A stretch of DNA of 8,234 nucleotides from a bacterium (GTDB lineage: Bacteria; Desulfobacterota; Deferrisomatia; Deferrisomatales; BM512). Both the position numbers and the translations under genes were made by a program. How positions within the stretch are numbered: the stretch's first letter is position 1; each line of letters opens with the position of its first letter. This document shows positions 1 to 4,534 of the stretch, one piece after another. The notes beneath the pieces were generated by a model, which had not been told where the DNA came from, made no database searches, and was given only the letters and a program-made list of their open reading frames with translations. The DNA is taken from positions 1 through 8,234 of the forward strand of contig SRXB01000080.1 of NCBI GenBank assembly GCA_009724975.1, given 5' to 3'.

Positions 1-17
1 CCGCGCCCGGACTGCGG

Positions 18-45
18 CCAAACTTTTCCACGGCGAAAAGTTTGG
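18..45. repeat. Perfect 11-bp hairpin
   Basis: The arms CCAAACTTTTC (18-28) and GAAAAGTTTGG (35-45) are exactly complementary around a six-base loop. There is no clean downstream T-run on either strand, so it is not called a terminator. The CTTTTC/GAAAAG core recurs in the hairpin at 419-446. Confidence 0.7.
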
Positions 46-105
46 ATCAAACGCCGTGGTCCCCCGCCGTCTTGCCCGCCTGCGGCGGGTTCCCTGCGCC
101 GGCCA

Positions 106-170
106 GATGAATGCCGGCCGGACGAAAACTCGCTGCGCTCGAACATTCGTCCGGCTGATCGGCATTCATC
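106..170. repeat. 65-nt interrupted palindrome
   Basis: The left arm at 106-126 is complementary to the right arm at 146-170. GATGAATGCCG pairs with CGGCATTCATC and GCCGGACGAA pairs with TTCGTCCGGC, interrupted only by a four-base TGAT insertion (156-159) in the right arm. The 19-nt apical part contains the CTCGCTGCGCTCG motif. It could form a long RNA stem or a cruciform. It may be an imperfect palindromic mobile repeat, but family membership cannot be assigned from this window. Confidence 0.75.
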
Positions 171-285
171 CATCCGGCTCCGGCGGCGACGGCACGGGGG
201 GGTGGTGAATGGCAGGCAAAGCCAAACACGTTCCGAATGCTGAATGCCGGTCTTTCGGACAACCGATGAAAATAGGCAGCCCGGT

Positions 286-312
286 GCGGGGCCCCAAGTG
301 GATGGGCCCCGC
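286..312. repeat. Perfect 9-bp GC-only hairpin
   Basis: GCGGGGCCC (286-294) pairs exactly with GGGCCCCGC (304-312) around a nine-base loop. It is part of the hairpin cluster on the left of the window. Confidence 0.65.
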
Positions 313-418
313 CAAGCGGTGGCAAGGGCTGTGCCGGTGTCCGGCCGGGGAGAGGCGGTGAGCGAAGCGGCCGAGCGGTGGAGAGTGCCATGCCCGCCGC
401 GAGGCGCAGGCGTTTCTG

Positions 419-446
419 CGTACTCTTTTCGCCGGAAAAGAGTACG
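419..446. repeat. Perfect 12-bp hairpin with GCCG loop
   Basis: Positions 419-430 (CGTACTCTTTTC) are exactly complementary to 435-446 around a tetraloop GCCG. The TTTTC/GAAAA core matches the hairpin at 18-45, so the two bracket the repeat region in similar style. Confidence 0.75.
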
Positions 447-453
447 TCGCCGT

Positions 454-471
454 GCGGGGGCGAGACCCCGC
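454..471. repeat. Short GC hairpin
   Basis: GCGGGG (454-459) pairs with CCCCGC (466-471) around GCGAGA. It lies 8 nt after the 12-bp hairpin and is probably part of the same structured element. Confidence 0.5.
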
Positions 472-516
472 GACAACCTTCCATCCTCGAAAACATGGGC
501 ATGCCATAAAATCAAA

Positions 517-546
517 CAGGTGCCAGCTTGGATGGGCTGGCACCTG
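517..546. repeat. Perfect 11-bp hairpin at the end of the repeat region
   Basis: CAGGTGCCAGC (517-527) is exactly complementary to GCTGGCACCTG (536-546), with the eight-base loop TTGGATGG. It marks the approximate right-hand limit of the GC-rich repeat region. It lies about 75 nt past the 3' end of the metallopeptidase gene on the minus strand, but no T-run follows, so a terminator role is only possible. Confidence 0.65.
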
Positions 547-620
547 ATGGTAAGTGGGGTGGGGAGATTAGAATTGGTATTGTGTCCCCAAGTTTCCTTC
601 TGCTCGGAATTCGCTGAGAA

Positions 621-1139
621 TTATAAATAGTCTAGATTGATCAAACGATAACGCATAGCATCCTGACTTACATTGAAGATATTTGCAAGATCTTCAATAG
701 TGTTAACTCCTGAATCAATGCATTCTTGGATCAAACCTTCTGGCATCAGTAGTTCGGCAGCAAAAGCATTTGCTTCAACCTCACTATGTCCGCGCACATT
801 TTCAGACCTATAAAGAACAACGTTCGGTGATTCAAGATCAACATTATCGTGATGAATAACGTCTTCTGAATGGAGAAGATAATGGCCTATCTCATGTGCA
901 ATCGTAAACCTTTTTCGTTCTGGTGTATGATCTTTGTTGACGCCAATGTAAAGTCTTTCTCCTTGTCGAATGAAAATTCCCGACATTCCTCCTGGGAACT
1001 CATGGTCGACAAGAGATATCCCAAAATCGTTAGCGATTTGTTCTAAGCTAATTCTGTATCGATTTTGATTCCCACGTTCGTTGATGTACTGAGAAGCGAG
1101 TTTTTTTGCCATCTTGATGGCGACTTTTTTTCCTTTCAT
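621..1139 (-). CDS. ImmA/IrrE-family zinc metallopeptidase (M78-like)
   Basis: This is a 172-residue cytosolic zinc protease of the ImmA/IrrE type. Such proteins cleave or inactivate a partner XRE repressor after a stress signal (known for ImmA of ICEBs1, IrrE of Deinococcus and CapP of CBASS). HEIGH at residues 82-86 supplies the HExxH zinc ligands and catalytic Glu. The E-A-N-x-F-A-A-E-L-L-M-P block at about 122-133 supplies the third ligand (probably Glu122). The length is typical for a stand-alone member. The ATG overlaps the stop of the upstream repressor gene in an ATGA arrangement and is preceded by GGGGAGAG, so the two are translationally coupled. The basic N-terminus (KGKKVAIKMAKK) is unremarkable. 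The gene is clearly AT-richer than the dap genes. The likely target is the XRE protein encoded just upstream (inference). Confidence 0.9.
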   Translation of the reverse strand: MKGKKVAIKMAKKLASQYINERGNQNRYRISLEQIANDFGISLVDHEFPGGMSGIFIRQGERLYIGVNKDHTPERKRFTIAHEIGHYLLHSEDVIHHDNVDLESPNVVLYRSENVRGHSEVEANAFAAELLMPEGLIQECIDSGVNTIEDLANIFNVSQDAMRYRLINLDYL

Positions 1140-1486
1140 TTCTCTCCCCTTATAATTTGAGAAATAAAAGATTCGATATCCTTTAGTTCCTCACCATCGA
1201 TACCCTTCTCTGCAATTGCGCTATCCAAAGACGTAAGTTTTTTAATCTGGTCCAAACTCGGCATTAAGGCAGACATATCAACTTGGAAACGATCAGCCGC
1301 CAGGTACGTCTCAGCAATACTTATCGACTGCTTACCCGTTTCGTAGGCTATCAAGGTGGGCCGGGAAATGCCTAGGTGTGCCGATAGTGCCTCTTGGGAC
1401 ACACTGTTCCCCTCGCGTAACTCACGCAGCTTTTTGCCTACAATTGTGGAAATAAGAGGTATGTGGGATTTGTCCAGCGGCATCAT
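1136..1486 (-). CDS. XRE-family HTH transcriptional repressor
   Basis: This is a DNA-binding regulator of about 116 residues. An XRE/Cro-type helix-turn-helix covers roughly residues 16-70 (LRELREGNSVSQEALSAHLG, then ISRPTLIAYETGKQSIS), with the expected SQEALS and SRPTLIAYETG signatures. The C-terminal ~45 residues are acidic and helical and may serve for dimerisation or protease sensing. It overlaps the metallopeptidase gene by 4 nt, forming a repressor/protease pair. It is divergent from the ubiquitin-like operon, with a perfect palindrome in between, so it probably represses that operon and itself (inference). The start is uncertain. ATG at 1486 was chosen, but a TTG at 1492 is in frame and better spaced (9 nt) from AAGGGA, and a second ATG lies at 1483. 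Confidence 0.88.
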   Translation of the reverse strand: MMPLDKSHIPLISTIVGKKLRELREGNSVSQEALSAHLGISRPTLIAYETGKQSISIAETYLAADRFQVDMSALMPSLDQIKKLTSLDSAIAEKGIDGEELKDIESFISQIIRGEK

Positions 1487-1492
1487 GTCCAA

Positions 1493-1520
1493 AATAAAAC
1501 ATCCCTTGAGCTTTTGTCAA
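1493..1520 (-). promoter_or_regulatory. Putative promoter of the repressor/protease pair
   Basis: Read on the minus strand, a perfect TTGACA (1520-1515) is followed 16 nt later by TTTATT (1498-1493), which is preceded by an extended -10 TG (TGT). The predicted transcript start falls at about 1486, on the A of the chosen ATG, so this promoter would give a leaderless message unless the TTG is not used. It is a sequence match only. Confidence 0.4.
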
Positions 1521-1569
1521 TTTTTTAGGCGGTTACGGGTGTGTCATTTAACGATCATCAGTCAAAATC

Positions 1570-1584
1570 TGTATACAGTATACA
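1570..1584. promoter_or_regulatory. Perfect 15-bp palindrome, candidate operator
   Basis: TGTATAC-A-GTATACA is a perfect 7+1+7 inverted repeat located between the divergent genes, 40 bp upstream of the plus-strand TTGACA and about 50 bp upstream of the minus-strand TTGACA. The overlapping palindrome CTGTATACAG (1569-1578) reuses the left GTATAC. Size and symmetry suit an XRE dimer, so it is the best candidate binding site for the adjacent repressor (inference). A LexA-like site is the alternative. Confidence 0.55.
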
Positions 1585-1623
1585 TTTGTGTGTTTTTTTA
1601 TCAAATTTAAATTGTAAAAAATA

Positions 1624-1652
1624 TTGACAACGATCTTGGCCCGTGCTAATCG
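1624..1652 (+). promoter_or_regulatory. Putative promoter of the ubiquitin-like operon
   Basis: A perfect -35 hexamer TTGACA (1624-1629) is followed 17 nt later by TAATCG (1647-1652), a weak -10. TATGAT at 1653-1658 is a better hexamer but its spacing of 23 is too long. The upstream side is very AT-rich (about 1591-1622), including the palindrome AATTTAAATT (1604-1613), as expected for an UP-element-like region. A weak -10 would suit an activated or tightly controlled promoter. Confidence 0.42.
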
Positions 1653-1691
1653 TATGATCAGATCAAAATTCAAGCGAAGGGAGGTGACGCC

Positions 1692-1865
1692 ATGGCGAAG
1701 AATCCACCGATTGGCGATGGGCACAGAAACGGTGCCGTTCGGGACAGATCACAGGTTCAAAACCCTGTCAACGGCAACTGGATCAAGCGGGACACTATCA
1801 CCGGTCGCTTCATCGACCAGAAATCCGACGGGACCCCTTTCAAGGGAGTCCGCAAAGAGAAGTAA
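1692..1865 (+). CDS. 57-residue basic protein of unknown function, first gene of the Ubl operon
   Basis: Translation gives 57 residues beginning MAKNPPIGDGHRNGAVRDRS and ending in FKGVRKEK. ATG 1692 follows GGGAGGTGA (1679-1687), the best Shine-Dalgarno sequence in the operon, at ideal spacing. The stop lies 24 nt before the ubiquitin-like gene. The protein is hydrophilic and rich in Arg, Lys, Gly and Asp. It has no cysteine, no membrane segment and no signal peptide. The segment WIKRDTITGRFIDQKSDG (residues 30-47) looks like short beta strands joined by turns. It has the look of a conserved small-protein family, but no named domain can be assigned. Its position suggests a role in the conjugation pathway: substrate, adaptor, inhibitor or chaperone. 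That role is inference only; the reading frame itself is well supported. Confidence 0.75.
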   Translation: MAKNPPIGDGHRNGAVRDRSQVQNPVNGNWIKRDTITGRFIDQKSDGTPFKGVRKEK

Positions 1866-1889
1866 CCAACACGTGAAAGGAACACACCA

Positions 1890-2186
1890 ATGAGTACTGA
1901 AAAGCAGAAGCACGAAGGGAACGGAGAAAATTTCGTCCAAGTTGCAGCCGTCACCACCAGCGGGTCGTATCCCGCTGAAGGGTATGAAAACGCCCCAGCT
2001 AATCAGAAGGTGCGTGTATTCCTTGCCGAAGCTACCCGCAAGTTGAATATTACAGATGTCAGCAACTGGATAGCTAGGGTCGGAAACAAGGAAGTCAACC
2101 CGGAACTTTCCTACGAAGAAAACGGGTTGTCAGGCGAAATCGACATCGATTTCGGCCCTCGTGAGAGTGGTGGTGGTAATGCATGA
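1890..2186 (+). CDS. Ubiquitin-like modifier precursor with C-terminal GGG-NA
   Basis: This is a 98-residue candidate ubiquitin-like modifier. The region at about 14-91 fits a beta-grasp pattern: VQVAAVTTSG as strand 1, a second strand near 26-40, a helix VRVFLAEATRKL (41-52), WIARVGNKEV (60-69) and a final strand EIDIDF (83-88). The C-terminus is GPRESGGGNA, with a triglycine at 94-96 followed by Asn-Ala. It therefore looks like a precursor that must lose two (or three) residues to expose glycine for E1 adenylation, which is a natural task for the JAB protein two genes downstream. An 18-residue polar N-terminal tail precedes the fold. ATG 1890 follows AAAGGA with 8-nt spacing. The gene overlaps the E2-like gene by 8 nt. 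Similar Ubl genes are known in bacterial Ubl-E2-JAB-E1 operons. Confidence 0.82.
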   Translation: MSTEKQKHEGNGENFVQVAAVTTSGSYPAEGYENAPANQKVRVFLAEATRKLNITDVSNWIARVGNKEVNPELSYEENGLSGEIDIDFGPRESGGGNA

Positions 2187-2610
2187 GTTGGTGTCCAGAG
2201 CCTTGTTTACCGAGCAGACCAAGGGGATTGAACGAGTCGCCCGGTTGAGAGGCTGGACAATTTACTGCATCGAGTATCCCGCAATAGATGTTGGATTCAT
2301 CGGAGAGAGCAAGGATATCAGGGTGCGGATGTTATGTTGTGATTGGGATGAAATGCCCCCGTCGATCGAGTTGCTTTCACTCGCAGGCGAGCGGCTTTCA
2401 ACAATCCGGACGGGTCCGGACTCTGTGTTTAATAATTCTGCGCACCCGGTGACCGGGTATCCGTTCATCTGTATGATCGGCACCCGTGAATACCACATTC
2501 ATCCAAGCCATACAAGTGACCACTGGGATAACCACAAAAACAAGCCGGGCAACGACCTCGGCGGAATACTAACCCAAGTATGGAATGCTTGGCTGAAGAT
2601 ACAGGGCTGA
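2179..2610 (+). CDS. E2-like (UBC-fold) conjugating protein, predicted
   Basis: This is a 143-residue predicted E2. The second half follows the E2 core pattern: HP (89-90), a short linker GYPF, then ICM with Cys98 in the place of the catalytic cysteine, a conserved-looking segment REYHIHPSH (103-111), SDHWD (113-117), and a helix LGGILTQVWNAWL (127-139) like the post-active-site helix of E2s. Cys53-Cys54 and Cys30 are additional cysteines. The Asn of the eukaryotic HPN motif is absent. The His-rich YHIHPSH could bind metal, so a metal-binding annotation is the alternative. ATG 2179 was chosen because it overlaps the Ubl stop by 8 nt, consistent with coupling; GTG 2161 is in frame but lies within the Ubl coding end and lacks a ribosome site. 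The function is inferred mainly from the motif and from its place between Ubl and JAB. Confidence 0.72.
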   Translation: MHELVSRALFTEQTKGIERVARLRGWTIYCIEYPAIDVGFIGESKDIRVRMLCCDWDEMPPSIELLSLAGERLSTIRTGPDSVFNNSAHPVTGYPFICMIGTREYHIHPSHTSDHWDNHKNKPGNDLGGILTQVWNAWLKIQG

Positions 2611-2611
2611 C

Positions 2612-3079
2612 ATGGCAATCGTTACGATCAACAGAGCAGGAATCGAGCAAACCCTCGATTTTCTGAAACAGGCTGGTACACAGCACGTTGAATGCGTTGT
2701 GCTTTGGTTGGCAAAGAACCTGGGCGGAGCGCTGGACATTCAGACCGTTTACCGGCCGCCGCAGATTGCGAAAAGGGATTTTTTTCGTATTCCACAGGAA
2801 AGCATAGTGGAGTTGATGACGTATCTTCGGCAGAACAGACTCATGGTCGCGGCTCAGGTGCATACTCATCCTGGCCCCGCTTTCCATTCTCTTGCAGATG
2901 ACACATGGGCAATCATCCGTCACGTCGGCGGGCTGTCACTGGTCATACCGAGATTTGCACGTGCCACATCGGCCGAGAGTTTTATCAGGGATGCTGCCGT
3001 ATTCAGGCTATCAGAAGACAACAACTGGGAGGAGATCCGCTCAAGAGAACTCGAACATTATTTACAGGTGGCGCTATGA
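2612..3079 (+). CDS. JAB/JAMM (Prok-JAB) metalloprotease, putative Ubl-processing and deconjugating enzyme
   Basis: This is a 155-residue zinc isopeptidase of the JAB1/MPN/Mov34 fold. Glu27 (HVECVVLW) is the JAMM glutamate. HTHP (84-87) gives His84 and His86, and SLADD (93-97) gives the Ser and Asp; Asp97 lies 11 residues after His86, as in AMSH. GGLSLVIPRFA (106-116) is a following strand typical of the prokaryotic branch. The expected role is to trim the Asn-Ala tail from the ubiquitin-like precursor and to release it from targets (family knowledge plus context). The ATG starts 1 nt after the E2-like stop, with only a weak ACAGGG upstream, so translation is probably coupled. Its stop overlaps the E1 start (ATGA). 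There is no signal peptide or membrane segment. Confidence 0.88.
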   Translation: MAIVTINRAGIEQTLDFLKQAGTQHVECVVLWLAKNLGGALDIQTVYRPPQIAKRDFFRIPQESIVELMTYLRQNRLMVAAQVHTHPGPAFHSLADDTWAIIRHVGGLSLVIPRFARATSAESFIRDAAVFRLSEDNNWEEIRSRELEHYLQVAL

Positions 3080-4470
3080 ATATCACAGCTTTAAAAGAAA
3101 ATGCCAAAACACTGGCTGCCGCGCTTGGGATTGACGAAGACACAGCTGAAACCTTGCTTGATGCATCGGTTCTGATAACAGTTGATGCTGCCGATGAAGT
3201 GGGTACCCGCATGGCCACGGAGCTTGAACTCTTGCTGCAACGGACAGTGTCTGCGGTGACTCGCGATATCGACTCGGTGAAGCAACCAGATGTTGAAGTG
3301 ATTATCGGGACCAGTGCCTCGCGTTCACGAACTAAATGCCTGTTCGTGGGAATCACCGATGAGCGAATAGAAATCGGCGAGGCACGTCGGGAATCACAAG
3401 TGTCTTCGATACGCCATCAAGCATTCTTGTTGATTGGAGCCTGTTTTACTGCAGCAAAAGCGCTTGCCTGCTATTTGGGAGAGAGGTTTCCATTCAGCGT
3501 CGATGAGTTGCTAATCATCGATTTCCGGGCAATTTTCGGAGAGGACCTCGATTCTTTCCGTGAACCGGTTGATCTTGGAACCGTGTACTTGGCAGGTGCC
3601 GGTGCCGTGGGCAACGGCTTTCTGTACGGACTTCGTTACTTTGATGTCCAGGGAACTATCCATGTTGTTGACCCGAAACTGGTGAAGGAAGGCAACCTCA
3701 ATCGCTGCATGTTTTACGACAAGGATGACCTTGGCCTGCAAAAGGCTAATCGACTCTGCAGTAAGGCACAACCATTCTTCAACAAAATAACGCTCATTCC
3801 TCGAAACCACGATCTTCGTGACAGCCCAGAAAGACACGCTGGTCGGTGGCTAGAAAGGCTGGTCGTAACCGTAGACAGCCGTAGGGGCAGACGAAATCTG
3901 CAGAATGAAATGCCCGGTGAAGTCTATGATGCATCTACTACGGGTATCCAGGAGGTTGTCGTTCACTTCAACCAGCAGCCAACAGCCGGAAAGGCCTGCT
4001 TGAGTTGTATTTACCTAGAGGAAAATGGAGAACTGACACATGAAGGACATGTGGCCGATCTCCTTGGGGTGGGTGTTGATAAGGTGCGTGAAACTTTCAT
4101 CGACAGTTCTGCAGCAATGGAAATCTGTCGCAGGTATCCAACAATTAGCCCTGAAGCTATCCAAGGCACAGCCTATGACAGCCTTTTCAAGCAGCTATGT
4201 GGCCAAGGTGAGTTGCAGATAGCAGCTGACAAACACGTATTAGCACCTTTTGCATTTGTATCAGTGCTGGCTGGGGCAATGCTAGCTGTTGAAATGGTTA
4301 GGAGAGTCCGGAAAGGACAAGCTGCGGTACCATATAACTACTGGCGACTGGCACCATATAGTACCCCTAATATCCGGGGGCGTTATAATCGTGAAAAGGT
4401 CGATGGCTGCGAGTTCTGCGGCGATCCGGTAAGAACGAAGTGTTGTAACCAATTATGGGGGATTGACTGA
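3076..4470 (+). CDS. ThiF/E1-like Ubl-activating enzyme with N-terminal extension
   Basis: This is a 464-residue E1-like enzyme that should adenylate the Ubl C-terminus with ATP and pass it on as a thioester. The Rossmann core starts near residue 168: GAGAVG (174-179), the ribose-binding Asp199 in VVDPKLVKEGNLNR (197-210), Lys223 in the LQKA motif (221-224) and VTVDS (264-268) match ThiF/MoeB/E1. CLSC (308-311) and CEFC (445-448) are two CxxC pairs likely to hold a structural zinc, although a cysteine of CLSC could instead be catalytic. About 165 residues before the core match no domain I recognise. ATG 3076 was chosen: it overlaps the JAB stop by 4 nt and has AGGTGG at 3065-3070. An in-frame extension back to 2905 would run through the JAB gene and is rejected. 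It is the last gene of the operon. Confidence 0.9.
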   Translation: MNITALKENAKTLAAALGIDEDTAETLLDASVLITVDAADEVGTRMATELELLLQRTVSAVTRDIDSVKQPDVEVIIGTSASRSRTKCLFVGITDERIEIGEARRESQVSSIRHQAFLLIGACFTAAKALACYLGERFPFSVDELLIIDFRAIFGEDLDSFREPVDLGTVYLAGAGAVGNGFLYGLRYFDVQGTIHVVDPKLVKEGNLNRCMFYDKDDLGLQKANRLCSKAQPFFNKITLIPRNHDLRDSPERHAGRWLERLVVTVDSRRGRRNLQNEMPGEVYDASTTGIQEVVVHFNQQPTAGKACLSCIYLEENGELTHEGHVADLLGVGVDKVRETFIDSSAAMEICRRYPTISPEAIQGTAYDSLFKQLCGQGELQIAADKHVLAPFAFVSVLAGAMLAVEMVRRVRKGQAAVPYNYWRLAPYSTPNIRGRYNREKVDGCEFCGDPVRTKCCNQLWGID

Positions 4471-4482
4471 CAGGATCCCCCA
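4456..4482 (+). other. Hairpin overlapping the E1 stop codon
   Basis: TGGGGGAT (4456-4463) pairs perfectly with ATCCCCCA (4475-4482), placing the TGA stop (4468-4470) in the loop. There is no T-run after it. It may stabilise the 3' end or work with the terminator just downstream. Confidence 0.45.
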
Positions 4483-4492
4483 CTGGTAGATC

Positions 4493-4531
4493 AAAACAAA
4501 AAGGCGACCATCTCTGGCCGCCCTTCCTTTT
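4493..4531. terminator. Bidirectional rho-independent terminator between the Ubl operon and dapL
   Basis: GGCGACCA (4503-4510) pairs with TGGCCGCC (4515-4522) around TCTC, with one A/C mismatch. An A-rich run (4493-4502) on the left becomes TTTTTGTTTT on the minus strand, making a strong terminator for dapL, whose stop is 12 nt away. TTCCTTTT follows on the plus strand for the Ubl operon. The two transcription units converge here. Confidence 0.8.
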
Positions 4532-4534
4532 ATC

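Larger units (their letters stand above)
1..620. repeat. Hairpin-rich non-coding repeat region, no credible gene
   Basis: No reading frame here looks like a real protein. The long frames on both strands are rich in Pro, Arg, Ala and Gly, lack good ribosome sites and overlap one another. The stretch instead contains at least six inverted repeats with 6-12 bp perfect arms, plus a 65-nt interrupted palindrome. A 10-nt direct repeat (TGAATGCCGG) occurs at 108-117 and 241-250. It is very GC-rich up to about 545, then turns abruptly AT-rich as the metallopeptidase gene is approached. The pattern fits a dispersed intergenic repeat of the kind common in Desulfuromonadales (inference). Its left end lies outside the window, and the right limit of the GC-rich repeat is probably near 546. 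Confidence 0.55.

Noticed and set aside
47..630. Three overlapping long reading frames on both strands (47-502, 166-543, 244-630)
   Set aside because: They have Pro/Arg/Ala-rich composition, no ribosome sites, no recognisable domain, and coincide with the hairpin cluster. They are by-products of high GC.
1569..1584. A LexA (SOS) box reading of CTGTATACAGTATACA
   Set aside because: It resembles the E. coli CTGT-N8-ACAG box only in part, and the spacing of the right half does not fit. The adjacent XRE gene is a more economical partner, though a LexA site is not excluded.
2183..2248. An alternative E2-region start at ATG 2183 (classic ATGA overlap with the Ubl stop)
   Set aside because: That frame closes after about 21 codons; ATG 2179 opens the full 143-residue frame.
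2905..3075. An N-terminal extension of the E1 protein back to 2905
   Set aside because: It runs through the well-supported JAB gene in another frame; ATG 3076 has AGGTGG upstream and the ATGA overlap with the JAB stop.
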